Shown here piece after piece: positions 24,676-35,093 of a stretch of DNA of 35,093 nt. The stretch is from Microgenomates group bacterium Gr01-1014_16. GTDB lineage: Bacteria; Patescibacteriota; Microgenomatia; CAZETR01; Amesbacteraceae. The number at the start of each line of letters is the position of its first letter. Positions within the stretch are counted from its first letter, which is position 1. The stretch is taken from contig VMGA01000010.1 of the NCBI GenBank assembly GCA_007376345.1, positions 1 to 35,093 of the forward strand, read 5' to 3'. The position numbers were made by a program, and so were the translations under genes. Under the pieces are notes generated by a model that was not told the DNA's origin, did not search any database, and was given only the letters and a program-made list of their open reading frames with translations.

Positions 24676-25602
24676 ATGGTTAATGTCTACGAATCAGTCG
24701 ACGCAAACAAGCGCAAAAGTGCGCTTGTGGTCGTATTCTTCACATTATTCATAATTCTTGCTTCATTCTTCATTGCCAAGGGCATGGCCGCCTATTACGG
24801 TTACGAATCAACTGGCCTCGAATTCACCGGCATTGCCCTGGTCATTTCCGGTGTCATGAGCTTCGCCTCGTATTACTGGAGCGACAAAATCATTCTCGGC
24901 CTCTCGGGAGCACGTCCTGCCGATCGTAAACGCGACTTCAACTTTTATACTGTTACCCAAAACATGAGCTTGGCAGCCAGCCTCCCCATGCCCCGGTTAT
25001 ACGTTATCGAGGATACCGCCATGAATGCTTTCGCGACCGGGCGTGATCCGACCCACGCCGTAATTTGCGCCACTACCGGCATTTTGAACAAACTCGACCG
25101 CACCGAACTGGAAGGGGTCATTGGCCACGAACTCTCTCACGTTGCCAATTACGATATCCGCCTCATGTCTATCGTCACAGTTCTCGTTGGGTTGATAACT
25201 CTTTTGGGTGATTGGTTTCTACGTGCCTCTTTTTTCGGTCGTTCGTCCCGTGACCGCGACGATAGAGGAGCCGGGGTAATATTCATTGTTGTAGGACTGC
25301 TTTTTGCCCTTTTGTCACCTATAATCGCCCAACTCATTCAGTTAGCTATCTCCCGCCGCCGGGAATTTCTGGCCGACGCCAGTTCAGTCAAGCTCACCCG
25401 CCAGCCTTCCGGCCTCATTTCCGCCCTCAAAAAACTCGGGGTCGATCACGAGCCTCTGGAAGCCGCCAACAAAGCCACCGCCCATCTCTATATTGTTAAC
25501 CCACTTAAGAATCTCCACGATTCAGTTGGCTGGTTCGCCGGCCTCTTCAACACCCACCCCCCATTATCGGAGCGAATCAAAACTCTTGAACTAATGATGT
25601 AA
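24676..25602 (+). CDS. htpX: M48 family metalloprotease HtpX
   Basis: VIGHELSHVANYDIRLM zinc motif; MPRLYVIEDTAMNAFATGRDP. Confidence 0.95.
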   Translation: MVNVYESVDANKRKSALVVVFFTLFIILASFFIAKGMAAYYGYESTGLEFTGIALVISGVMSFASYYWSDKIILGLSGARPADRKRDFNFYTVTQNMSLAASLPMPRLYVIEDTAMNAFATGRDPTHAVICATTGILNKLDRTELEGVIGHELSHVANYDIRLMSIVTVLVGLITLLGDWFLRASFFGRSSRDRDDRGAGVIFIVVGLLFALLSPIIAQLIQLAISRRREFLADASSVKLTRQPSGLISALKKLGVDHEPLEAANKATAHLYIVNPLKNLHDSVGWFAGLFNTHPPLSERIKTLELMM

Positions 25603-26665
25603 TCGAGTGAAAACACATAAAACCACATGAACAATTTCATTACTCATAGCCTATAGCAATGTTCGGGCATCGATTCTGAAAAATTTAATTTACACAGGAA
25701 ACTTCAGACAACAGTCTTCAATATTTTTACAAAAAACAAGTAAATTATACCGTCAACAACAAGCTGGAAAACACCTGTCAAAACAAATCAATTTCAAAAG
25801 AAGCGGTTAGGAGAAATCCGCATACTTTCACACCAATCTTATCACTGGACTTATCGGAGTATTTATCAGGATTTCGTGGTCAAGTGAGGAGTATAGTAGT
25901 GACCCAACCACATGCACAGAGGAACTAATTCAAAGTTAACCGCAAATTTATCGAAACAATTGCTAGGAAGCAACCCTGGTTTCAAAAAAGTGTTATGAAT
26001 TGAACTTTTCCAAACAAAATGAGAGACGTAGGACAATATTAGATCGAATTATCCGTATTTAGCACTCGTCTCAGAAGATCGCCAAACACCTAACACTCAA
26101 ATACATAACCACTTATAGGCCCAAATACTAAAATTTAAAATCGTCAAAATGTGACACTTCAAAAACTCGCTTTATGACAACAAAACCGATAATTATGACC
26201 AAAATTTGTATAACTAGTTCTAAAACATTGCACAAAGGCTCTAAGAAAGGATCACACTGTTGGACCAATTGAAGAAAACAACCAGATCGCACAAATATAT
26301 CTAAGAATTAGCTACAATTAATCCTTTAGTAACAGTTAACCCCAATGGGACAGACCATCCAAAAAACTAAAGCTACGCCCAAAATATCACGGTCCGTAAT
26401 GTACTCAATTCTCTGAAAACAAACGCATACTTTTCAGAGGCTCTGGCTTCACCTTCCAACACAAATTTCGCAAAGGAATAGATAAAAAATAAACCGGATA
26501 CTTAAAAGCATTATTTATTTTCATGGTCAGACTTTACACGAAATTGAGACAAAAGGTGTCACAGCTATCGTCAATCAATAAACATTATAGTAACAATTCA
26601 TTCCCATAACCCTTTACACGCATCAAATCCCTGCATTCAAAGCAAAATGATGCTAAACTAGCCTC

Positions 26666-26929
26666 ATGGATGTCGCTCACGTAGCCAAACTGGCCAATTT
26701 ACCTCTCAAACCCGGTGAAGTAGAAAAGTTTCAAAAACAATTTGAAGAGACTCTGAAAACAATAGCCGTTATCAACGAACTGGATACAAAAGGCGTCGAA
26801 CCCACGTCTCAAGTCACAGGTTTAGTCAACGTAGTCCGCCAGGACGAAGTTGACCCAAGTCGAATACTTCCCCCACCCATGACAAATAACGGTTACTTCG
26901 CAGTTCCCTCAATCTTCGATGCTCAATAA
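26666..26929 (+). CDS. gatC: Asp/Glu-tRNA(Asn/Gln) amidotransferase subunit C
   Basis: VAHVAKLANLPLKPGEVEKFQKQFEETLKTI; overlaps gatA. Confidence 0.93.
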   Translation: MDVAHVAKLANLPLKPGEVEKFQKQFEETLKTIAVINELDTKGVEPTSQVTGLVNVVRQDEVDPSRILPPPMTNNGYFAVPSIFDAQ

Positions 26930-28277
26930 ACTTTCACTCACGCAGGCTCTTGATGGCCTTAAGAAGAAAAAGTTTTCGAGTGCAGAGTTGGTACAGACAT
27001 GTCTGGATCAGATTGCCAAAGTCGATCCAAAAATTCACGCCTTTCTTCACATCAACCAAAATGCAATCCAAGAAGCCAAAACAGCTGACATCTCCAAGCC
27101 TTTGGGTGGAATTCCACTTGCCGTCAAAGATAATTTCCTGACCGTCGGACTTCCAACCACTGCCTCTTCCAAAGTTCTTGATGGTTACCTGCCCCATTAT
27201 GAATCCACAGTCACGCGCAAACTCAAAGAGGACGGAGCCATAATCATCGGTAAGTCCAATATGGACGCCTGGGCGCATGGCTCGTCCACTGAAACTTCCG
27301 ACTACGGCGTGACCCGCAATCCCCGCAATCCAGATTATTTACCCGGCGGGTCTTCAGGTGGGTCAGCGGCAGCGGTTGCAGCTGATATGTGTACTGCTGC
27401 AATCGGCAGTGAAACCGCTGGCTCAATCCGTCAACCAGCGGCCTGGTGCGGCGTCATCGGCTTTAAACCCACTTACGGCCGGGTTAGCCGCTACGGAGTC
27501 GTCGCCATGGCCAGTTCCACCGATTCTCCCGGACCGATCACCAAAACCGTCGAAGATACCGCCATTCTCACTCAAATAATTGCCGGTCACGACCCCCTCG
27601 ACGCCACCTCTTCACCAATTCTCGTTCCCGATTATTTTAAAAATTTAAAATTAAAAAATAAAAATTTACATATCGGCATTCCTAAAGAATATATGGAGGT
27701 TATGCAACCACAAGCTAAAGAACTAGTACTCAAAGCCGCCAGAAAACTTGAGGAACTGGGTCATTTTGTCGAAGAAACCTCTCTCATCCACCCCAAATAC
27801 TCAATTGGTGTCTATACCATAATTCAAAGAAGCGAAGTCTCATCCAATCTGGCCCGTTACGATGGAATACGCTACGGCCACGACCGATCTCATTTTGGCG
27901 AGGAGGCAAAACGTCGGATCATGCTGGGAACATATGCTCTGTCGTCTGGTTATTACGACCAGTACTACATTCGAGCTCAGAAAGTGCGCACATTGATTAT
28001 CCAGGATTTTCACAAAGCTTTTCATAAATATGATTTACTCATCGATCCCGCCTCACCTGGGCCAGCGCTCAAAGTCGGAGCAACTGCCGATGATCCGATG
28101 TTCGGTGAAATGCAGGACATACTAGTCGAACCCAGCAGTATCGCAGGCCTAACCGGCATCAGCGTGCCATGCGGGTTGGTTAATGGGTTGCCAATCAGTT
28201 TTGGTGTGATCGGACCTCAGTTCGCCGAAGAACTGGTTTTACAAGTTGCGTATCAATATGCAAAACCAAACATTTAA
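26919..28277 (+). CDS. gatA: Asp/Glu-tRNA(Asn/Gln) amidotransferase subunit A
   Basis: GIPLAVKDNF, PGGSSGGSAAAVAADMCTAAIGSETAGSIRQPAAWCG amidase signature. Confidence 0.97.
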   Translation: MLNKLSLTQALDGLKKKKFSSAELVQTCLDQIAKVDPKIHAFLHINQNAIQEAKTADISKPLGGIPLAVKDNFLTVGLPTTASSKVLDGYLPHYESTVTRKLKEDGAIIIGKSNMDAWAHGSSTETSDYGVTRNPRNPDYLPGGSSGGSAAAVAADMCTAAIGSETAGSIRQPAAWCGVIGFKPTYGRVSRYGVVAMASSTDSPGPITKTVEDTAILTQIIAGHDPLDATSSPILVPDYFKNLKLKNKNLHIGIPKEYMEVMQPQAKELVLKAARKLEELGHFVEETSLIHPKYSIGVYTIIQRSEVSSNLARYDGIRYGHDRSHFGEEAKRRIMLGTYALSSGYYDQYYIRAQKVRTLIIQDFHKAFHKYDLLIDPASPGPALKVGATADDPMFGEMQDILVEPSSIAGLTGISVPCGLVNGLPISFGVIGPQFAEELVLQVAYQYAKPNI

Positions 28278-29496
28278 ATCACTTCTCAAAAACCCCAACT
28301 TCGTCCGGCTCTGGACTTCGCAGCTTCTGTCCCAGTTGACCGTCAATCTGGTCAACTTTCTCATGCTCACCCGTATCTTTGCTGCCACCGGCTCGACTAT
28401 TGCCGTCGCCCTGATTTGGATTTCCTGGTCTTTACCGGCCCTCATCTTTGGCCCCTTTTCAGGAGCTCTGGTAGACAGCTTTAGCCGCCGGCTGATGATG
28501 ATCGTCACCAATTTGCTCCAGTCCGCGGTTATCGCTTCTTACTTTCTCATCAAAGATCATTTTTTTGCTCTCTATCTGATAGTTTTTGCCTACTCTTTAT
28601 TTGACCAGCTTTACATTCCCAGCCAGCAAGCCAGCCTACCGGCATTAGTGGACAAAAAATTGCTTTCCGCTGCCAACGGCATATTTCTCCTTACTCAACA
28701 GGGTTCGTTCCTATTGGGTATGGGGTTGGGCGGCATTTTATTAAGCTTATTGGGAGTCGATTTTACTATTATTTTGTCTTCACTAGCTTTATTTATAGCT
28801 GCAGTTTCTGTTTACTTTTTACCCCACGACTCACCCCTGGTTTCTGCCTGGGACAAAAGTCTGGGTCAATTTTGGCATGAATTTCACCAGGGATTGAATT
28901 TTGTCAAAAACCATCGCTCGGTTCTGCTGCCACTCATTTTACTTGTTGGCTTGCAGATATTTATTTCAATTATCGCTATTTCACTACCATCTTACACCAA
29001 GAATTCACTTGGTCTTGACCTCAAACACGCTGGTATTACCCTCCTTGTGCCGGGTGCGCTTGGAGCCTTGCTTTTTACTCGCTCATTACCCAAACAGCTT
29101 CTCCAACAGCGCAAAAAACCAATAGTTCAAAATGGATTTTTACTTGGCTCAATTTCACTGATATCTTTGGCTTTACTGCCATTTTTACCCAGAGGTAAAT
29201 TAATAATCTCAGTCTTGATCTCCATGGGATTAGGTGTATCCCTGACTGCCATTATGGTTCCAACTCAGACTTTGCTCCAAGAAAAAACTCCACCTTGGTT
29301 TCGTGGTCGTATTTATAGCTCACTCGGATTTCTCATGACTGTTGCCACCTCACTACCCCTCATATTAGCTGCTGCTCTCACCGACATATTAGGCACATCC
29401 GCGATTATGATTATAATGTCACTTATATTGTTCGCCACTTATTTGTTTATAAATAAAAGGGGGGATCATGTCCTGGCAAACGGTTTTGGGCTTTGA
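28258..29496 (+). CDS. MFS transporter
   Basis: Multi-pass; FGPFSGALVDSFSRRLMMI; ORF track start 28246 possible; overlaps gatA and gatB. Confidence 0.88.
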   Translation: MQNQTFKSLLKNPNFVRLWTSQLLSQLTVNLVNFLMLTRIFAATGSTIAVALIWISWSLPALIFGPFSGALVDSFSRRLMMIVTNLLQSAVIASYFLIKDHFFALYLIVFAYSLFDQLYIPSQQASLPALVDKKLLSAANGIFLLTQQGSFLLGMGLGGILLSLLGVDFTIILSSLALFIAAVSVYFLPHDSPLVSAWDKSLGQFWHEFHQGLNFVKNHRSVLLPLILLVGLQIFISIIAISLPSYTKNSLGLDLKHAGITLLVPGALGALLFTRSLPKQLLQQRKKPIVQNGFLLGSISLISLALLPFLPRGKLIISVLISMGLGVSLTAIMVPTQTLLQEKTPPWFRGRIYSSLGFLMTVATSLPLILAAALTDILGTSAIMIIMSLILFATYLFINKRGDHVLANGFGL

Positions 29497-30739
29497 AGTC
29501 CACATCGAACTTGGCACGAACACGAAGATGTTCTGTGCCTGTCCCGCAGGCCATTTCGGCCAGCCCCCCAATACCCAAACTTGCCCGGTTTGCCTGGGCC
29601 TCCCCGGAGCCCTACCGGTTCCCAATGCCAAAGCCATCGAATGGTGCGTCAAATTAGGCCTGGCTCTGGGCTGCGAAATTAATCTTTTCTCCAAGTTCGA
29701 CCGCAAAAACTACTTCTACCCCGACCTGGCCAAAGGTTACCAAATCAGCCAATACGACCTGCCTTTTTGCCACCACGGCGAACTTCTCGGCCGCAAAATC
29801 ACCCGCGTTCATATGGAAGAAGATACGGCCAAATTACTTCATTCCAATTTTCCCTCTCCTAGATTAGGAGAGGGTGCCCAAAGGGCGGGTGAGGTACAGA
29901 AAAAAAACACATATATCGACTTTAATCGCTCCGGAGTACCGCTGGTTGAAGTTGTTACCGAACCGGATTTCACCTCCAGCGATGATGCCCTGATCTTTCT
30001 CAAAGAACTTCAAGCCATCGTCCGTACTCTTGGAATTTCTACAGCGGATATGGAAAAAGGCTCCATGCGCCTCGAAGCTAATATTTCAGTCAAACACCCC
30101 AACTCCCCTAAGCTACCCAACTACAAAGTCGAAGTCAAAAACGTCAACTCATTTAGATTTATTAAAAAAGCCATCGATTTTGAAGTCACGCGCCAATCGA
30201 ACCTTCTCGATTCCGGTATTACACCAAAACAAGAAACCAGGGGGTTTTCAGAATCCAAGGGCGAAACCGTCAGCCAGCGCTCCAAAGAAGAAGCGCATGA
30301 TTACAGATACTTCCCCGAACCCGATATTCCGCCTCTGCAATTTACTCAGGATCAAGTTGAGCAGTGGCGATCCCAATTGCCAATTTTGCCCGCCCAAATC
30401 CGTCAGGATTTAATTTCTAAATACAATTTGTCTCCCCAATACACCGCCATTATCAGCTCCGACAAAGTCATGTATACCGCCTTCATGAAAAATCCATCCA
30501 AAGCTCTGGCCGATTCCCTAGTCAACAAACGACCCATCAAATCAGAAGTTGCAGTCGTATCTGATGACCAACTTCGCTCTGTTGCTCAAAAAGTCGTTTC
30601 AGCTAACCCCAAAGCCATTGCCGACCTCAAATCCGGCAAACAACAAGCCCTCTTTTTCCTTATCGGTCAAATCAAAAGGGAACTCGGAGACATCGATGTC
30701 TCCTTGACTCAAAAAGTAATAGGTGACATCATCAAGTGA
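29468..30739 (+). CDS. gatB: Asp/Glu-tRNA(Asn/Gln) amidotransferase subunit B
   Basis: WQTVLGFEVHIELGTNTKMFC, CPVCLGLPGALPVPNAKAIE, YFPEPDIPPL. Confidence 0.97.
   Translation: MSWQTVLGFEVHIELGTNTKMFCACPAGHFGQPPNTQTCPVCLGLPGALPVPNAKAIEWCVKLGLALGCEINLFSKFDRKNYFYPDLAKGYQISQYDLPFCHHGELLGRKITRVHMEEDTAKLLHSNFPSPRLGEGAQRAGEVQKKNTYIDFNRSGVPLVEVVTEPDFTSSDDALIFLKELQAIVRTLGISTADMEKGSMRLEANISVKHPNSPKLPNYKVEVKNVNSFRFIKKAIDFEVTRQSNLLDSGITPKQETRGFSESKGETVSQRSKEEAHDYRYFPEPDIPPLQFTQDQVEQWRSQLPILPAQIRQDLISKYNLSPQYTAIISSDKVMYTAFMKNPSKALADSLVNKRPIKSEVAVVSDDQLRSVAQKVVSANPKAIADLKSGKQQALFFLIGQIKRELGDIDVSLTQKVIGDIIK
29852..29874. repeat. Palindrome CCCTCTCCTA-GAT-TAGGAGAGGG inserted in frame in gatB
   Basis: Perfect 10-bp stem; encoded peptide FPSPRLGEGAQRAGEV. 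Confidence 0.85.
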
Positions 30740-30780
30740 CCTGAAACTGCGGCTGGGCCGCTGAGAACGTAAGGTAAAAT

Positions 30781-33700
30781 ATGGCCGGCAATTTTGTTCA
30801 TCTTCATGTTCATTCCGAATACTCGCTCCTAGACGGCCTCTCCAAAATAAAAAACCTGGTTAAGCGCGTCAAAGAATTAGAAATGACCGCCGTCGCCCTC
30901 ACCGATCACGGGGCCATGTTTGGCGCCATCGAATTTTACAAAGAGTGTGTCAAAGAAGGCGTCAAGCCCCTGGTCGGCATGGAGGGTTATATCGTCTCCA
31001 AAGATCTGCACGAAAAAACCGGTCAGTCTGAAAATAATCATCTCCTACTTATTGCCAAAAACTTCATCGGCTACCAAAACCTGATGAAACTTTCGTCAAT
31101 AGCTCATCTGGAAGGCTTTTATTACCGCCCCCGGTTCGACAAGCCGACCCTGCAAAAATACTCAGAAGGACTTATTTGTACTTCAGCTTGTCCCAAAGGG
31201 GAACTCGGACAGTTACTAATCAACGGCAACTATGCTGCCGCCAGGGAAACCGCGTCCTGGTTTGCCGAGGTGTTCGGGTCACAAAATTATTATTTGGAGA
31301 TCCAGCGTCACAATTATAAAGATTATTTTGACCAGGCAAAACCAAACCCCAAAGTCCTGGACTCGCTGGTCAAACTGCAAAAAGAGACGGATATTTGGGT
31401 CAAAGATACCTCCAAATTAAGCCGCGAGTTGGGTCTTCCCCTGGTCGCCACCAACGATGCCCACTATCTGCACCAATCCGACGCCACAGCTCAGGACGCC
31501 TTGGTCTGCATTTCCACCGGCAAAAACATTTCCGATACCAACCGTCTGAGATATATTGACGCTCCCACTTTTTATCTCACCTCCGGCTCGGAAATGTCTT
31601 CCCTATTTCCTGATTTTCCCGATGCCTTATCCAACTCCTTAGCTATTGCCGGACTTTGCGATCTCAAAATAGAGTTGGGTAAATCTCTTTTTCCCAAAGT
31701 ATCAATTCCGTCTGATGATCCCAATGATTACTTAAAACGCCAAGTCTACGAAAAACTCCCCAGCAGATATTCCAGCCCTGATGACGTCCTCAATAAAAGA
31801 GTTGACTACGAATTAAATACTATCATCACCAAAGGCTACTCTCCTTATTTTTTGCTGCTTTCAGAATTGGCCAATTGGTGCACGGATCGGGGAATAATAA
31901 TAAACACCCGGGGCTCAGCTGCCGGCTCGGTCGTCTCTTACATCCTCGGCATCACTACCATTGATCCCATCAGGTACGAACTACCCTTCGAACGGTTCTT
32001 GAATCCCTTCCGACCCAGCTCCCCGGATATCGACCTGGATATTGCCGACGACAGGCGGGAAGAATTAATCGGCCATATCACCGAAAAATACGGCCGGGAC
32101 AAGGTCGCCCAAATCTGCACTTTTGGCAAAATGCTCGCCCGCGCCGCTGTCCGTGACATCGCCCGAGTCCTGGGTCATCCCTACAGTGTTGGCGACCGGA
32201 TCGCCAAAGTTATTCCCTTAGGCAATCAAGGTTTCCCAATGACCATCGACAAAGCTCTTTTTGAATCGCCTGAATTTAAGTCCATGTACGATTCGGACGC
32301 GACTGTCAAACAAATCGTTGATCTTGCCCGCCAAATAGAAGGTAACGCCCGTCACGCCTCGGTTCATGCCGCTGGTGTGGTGGTTTCTCCGACCACTATG
32401 ACCGACTACACCCCGCTTCAACTAGAGCCCAAAGGCACCAAAGTCATTACCCAATACGACATGCACTCGATAGCCGACGAGTACGGGGGCGTGGGCTTAG
32501 TCAAAGTGGATATCTTAGGCATCCGCAATTTATCAATTCTTGGCGCCGCCCGCGATCTCGTCGAAAAGCAAAGACAAGTAAAAATAGATTTGGACACGAT
32601 TCCCATCGACGACAAAAAAACTTTCTCCATGTTGTCCCGGGGTGAAACCATGGGTACTTTCCAGCTCGGCGGTTCCGGCATGACAAAATGGCTCAAGGAA
32701 CTCAAGCCAAATCGTGTCGAAGATTTAATGGCCATGGTCGCCCTTTTCCGCCCCGGTCCCATGGCCAATATTCCCGAATATATCGCCCGCAAAAACAAAA
32801 AAAGTCCGGTCACCTATCTCCACCCCAAAATGGCCGATTATCTCGACAAATCATATGGAATTTTAGTCTACCAGGAAGACATTATGTTTACAGGTATGGC
32901 TTTGGCCGGCTACAACTGGGAAACTATCGACAAACTTAGGAAAGCCATTGGAAAAAAACTTCCCAAGGAGATGGCCCTGCAGCACGAAGTTTTTGTGGAA
33001 GGCTGTATGAAAACATCAAAAATGTCCAAAGACGAAGCCGAAAAGCTTTGGGAACTATTTGTCCCGTTTCAGGGTTACGGCTTCAACAAAGCCCACGCCG
33101 CTTCCTATGGCATAGTTGCCTACCAAACAGCCTATGTCAAAGCCCACTACCCCGTTGAATATATGACTGCCTTGCTGACCGCCGAGGCAGGCGATACCGA
33201 AAAGATTGTCGAAGCCATTGATGAGTGTCGCCGCATGAAAATCAAGGTTCTCGCTCCGGACATCAATCAATCAAACATCGGGTTCACTATAGATGACGAC
33301 GCCATCCGCTTCGGTTTTTCGGCCATCAAAAATGTCGGCGAAGTCGCCATCAATGTAATTCTCGAGGCCAGAACGGAGCCATTCAAATCCCTAACCGACT
33401 TTTGTCTGCGGGTGGACAGCCAAAAAGTCAATCGAAAAGTTTTGGAGAGCCTGATCAAAGCCGGTGCTATGGACTCATTTGGGAACCGGGCTTCCATGCT
33501 GGCCGGCCTGGACAAGATTCGCGATCTGGGCTTATCTATTTCCAAGCTTAAAAGCTCGGGCCAGGTAGGTCTATTCTCCGATCTCCCTGAGACCCCCGAT
33601 CTCCCCAACCTCCCCGAGTATGATAAAGCCAAAAAACTTTCCCTGGAAAAAGAATTACTTGGCTTTTACTTGACCGAACATCCCCATCAGGACAAACTTG

Positions 33701-34314
33701 CCCAAACTCAATCCCTCACCACCCACTCATTAGGTCAGTTGTATTCTGAAGATCTCACCGGCCAAATCGTCACTATAGCCGGGATTATAGAAACTTGCCG
33801 CAATGTCATGACCAAGTCCGGAAACCTTCCTATGTGCTTTGCTAAGCTATCGGACCTCGGCCGTTCTATTGAAGTAGTAGTTTTCCCCAAAGCTTATGCT
33901 GTTTCACCAACTATTTGGCAGCCGGACAACGTGGTAATTATTCGCGGCAAAGTCGAAACAAAATTATCAGATAAATCCGTTGATGAGTCCGAAGAAATCA
34001 GTCCCGAATTAACTCTCATCGCCGACTCCGTCGCCCTCTTCGAAGGCGCAGACACAAAATTAACTTCGTCGAATGGTCAAATGAAAAATGTTCAAATGGT
34101 TAAATCGAGCGCCGTCTCGATATATATCCCCAAAGGTACACCTCAATCAAAATTAATTGAACTCAATTCGCTGCTCCAAAATCACAAAGGCTCCCAGCCG
34201 ACCGATCTCATCTTTGCCAACGGCAGCTCTTCCCGCTCTATTCCACTTCCTTACGGCTTGGCCTGGTCAGACGAGTTACAATCCGAAATTGCTAAAATCC
34301 TCGCTTCAGGCTAA
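30781..34314 (+). CDS. dnaE: DNA polymerase III subunit alpha
   Basis: FVHLHVHSEYSLLDGLSKI (PHP), RGSAAGSVVSYILGIT, PSSPDIDLDIADDRREE. Confidence 0.98.
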   Translation: MAGNFVHLHVHSEYSLLDGLSKIKNLVKRVKELEMTAVALTDHGAMFGAIEFYKECVKEGVKPLVGMEGYIVSKDLHEKTGQSENNHLLLIAKNFIGYQNLMKLSSIAHLEGFYYRPRFDKPTLQKYSEGLICTSACPKGELGQLLINGNYAAARETASWFAEVFGSQNYYLEIQRHNYKDYFDQAKPNPKVLDSLVKLQKETDIWVKDTSKLSRELGLPLVATNDAHYLHQSDATAQDALVCISTGKNISDTNRLRYIDAPTFYLTSGSEMSSLFPDFPDALSNSLAIAGLCDLKIELGKSLFPKVSIPSDDPNDYLKRQVYEKLPSRYSSPDDVLNKRVDYELNTIITKGYSPYFLLLSELANWCTDRGIIINTRGSAAGSVVSYILGITTIDPIRYELPFERFLNPFRPSSPDIDLDIADDRREELIGHITEKYGRDKVAQICTFGKMLARAAVRDIARVLGHPYSVGDRIAKVIPLGNQGFPMTIDKALFESPEFKSMYDSDATVKQIVDLARQIEGNARHASVHAAGVVVSPTTMTDYTPLQLEPKGTKVITQYDMHSIADEYGGVGLVKVDILGIRNLSILGAARDLVEKQRQVKIDLDTIPIDDKKTFSMLSRGETMGTFQLGGSGMTKWLKELKPNRVEDLMAMVALFRPGPMANIPEYIARKNKKSPVTYLHPKMADYLDKSYGILVYQEDIMFTGMALAGYNWETIDKLRKAIGKKLPKEMALQHEVFVEGCMKTSKMSKDEAEKLWELFVPFQGYGFNKAHAASYGIVAYQTAYVKAHYPVEYMTALLTAEAGDTEKIVEAIDECRRMKIKVLAPDINQSNIGFTIDDDAIRFGFSAIKNVGEVAINVILEARTEPFKSLTDFCLRVDSQKVNRKVLESLIKAGAMDSFGNRASMLAGLDKIRDLGLSISKLKSSGQVGLFSDLPETPDLPNLPEYDKAKKLSLEKELLGFYLTEHPHQDKLAQTQSLTTHSLGQLYSEDLTGQIVTIAGIIETCRNVMTKSGNLPMCFAKLSDLGRSIEVVVFPKAYAVSPTIWQPDNVVIIRGKVETKLSDKSVDESEEISPELTLIADSVALFEGADTKLTSSNGQMKNVQMVKSSAVSIYIPKGTPQSKLIELNSLLQNHKGSQPTDLIFANGSSSRSIPLPYGLAWSDELQSEIAKILASG

Positions 34315-34360
34315 AATGGTCATCGGACCATCCTGAGCGAAGTCGAAGGATCCACCAATT

Positions 34361-34681
34361 ATGGCCAATAGCGCAATCATCAAAGACATCACATTCCACG
34401 TCGGGGACATAGTCCGTGTCCATTACAAAATTCTCGAAGGTGAAAAAGAACGCACTCAGATTTTCGAAGGCCTGGCCTTGTCAATTCGGGGCAGGGGAGA
34501 CAATAGGACTTTTACGGTGCGTAAAATTGCCTCAGGTAACATCGGTGTAGAGAGAATCTTCCCGCTAAATTCTCCCTGGATAGTCAAGCTTGAGGTCAAA
34601 AAAACCGGCCATGTCCGTCGGGCCAAGCTCTATTACGTCCGCGACCAATCCGCCCGCCAAGTTTCTCAAATCCAAAAATGA
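34361..34681 (+). CDS. rplS: 50S ribosomal protein L19
   Basis: [61 protein letters not shown]. Confidence 0.97.
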   Translation: MANSAIIKDITFHVGDIVRVHYKILEGEKERTQIFEGLALSIRGRGDNRTFTVRKIASGNIGVERIFPLNSPWIVKLEVKKTGHVRRAKLYYVRDQSARQVSQIQK

Positions 34682-34693
34682 TATATTGGACAC

Positions 34694-35002
34694 ATGGCCT
34701 CTCTAACTGTCCGGGGAGTTCTGCAGGCGGATATTGTGGAAGCTCGGTTTCCGTTTTCTGGGCAAATCGCTTTGGTCGTTAAGAAAACCGGGAATTCTGT
34801 CCACAAAGGTAACCTTCTCGCGGCTTTGGATAAGAAGTATCTACAAACGGAGTTAGATCTTCAACTGGGCCACTACGAACAAATCCGCGCCCAATTCGAA
34901 ATTTTTTCAAAAAATTATCCCAACCCCTCCGATGACATTTTAAAATTTCAAAAATCCATCGAACAGTCCCAGCTAAATGCATCCTTAAAAGAAGTGGCTT
35001 AA
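34694..35002 (+). CDS. HlyD/membrane-fusion-like N-terminal fragment, possibly interrupted near window end
   Basis: RGVLQADIVEARFPFSGQIALVVKKTGNSVHKGNLLAALDKKYLQTELD. Confidence 0.5.
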   Translation: MASLTVRGVLQADIVEARFPFSGQIALVVKKTGNSVHKGNLLAALDKKYLQTELDLQLGHYEQIRAQFEIFSKNYPNPSDDILKFQKSIEQSQLNASLKEVA

Positions 35003-35093
35003 TATACATTTAGCGTTGGTAAAAACGGGTGTTTTATCCCAATTGACGGTCTAATCTCGTTCGGGAGTTAGATCTTCCAAACTCCTGCAGTCT

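Noticed and set aside
34316-34352. Repeat-like ATGGTC...GACCAT / CATCCTGAGCGAAGTCGAAGGATC before rplS as a novel regulator
   Set aside because: Resembles a widespread intergenic bacterial repeat and lacks a U-tract; insufficient evidence for a specific function.
1-35093. CRISPR array
   Set aside because: No regularly spaced short direct repeats seen; repeats are inverted element ends, REP-like hairpins or isolated palindromes.

Overview
This looks like a compact genome fragment of Candidate Phyla Radiation type (Microgenomates-like style; inference from gene content, codon/insertion style and in-frame palindromes). Backbone genes: glycosyltransferases, O-antigen ligase-like protein, Ig-like protein, tRNA-Thr, NUDIX proteins, RRM protein, LysM protein, tRNA-Asp, polX, lemA, htpX, gatC-gatA-MFS-gatB, dnaE, rplS and a HlyD-like fragment. 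A RAYT/Y1 transposase with REP-like hairpins lies near the left edge. The main discovery candidate is a pair of sibling mobile elements inserted about 520 bp apart, at 5819-14372 and 14892-21812. Each has the same architecture: left end / element-specific hairpin / ~370-400 nt GC-rich structured, probably non-coding module / cargo / an internal inverted copy of the element's own predicted circle junction (attP) / large serine recombinase / right end. Element 1 carries a defence-like cargo: DUF2130, OLD-family ATPase, GIY-YIG, LexA-like, Vsr, Dcm, HNH and a C-protein-like HTH. Element 2 carries HicA/HicB-like proteins, an Erm/KsgA-family methyltransferase, a thermonuclease, a YdjC/ChbG-like deacetylase and an EamA transporter. 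All repeats were aligned by eye; no database search was run.
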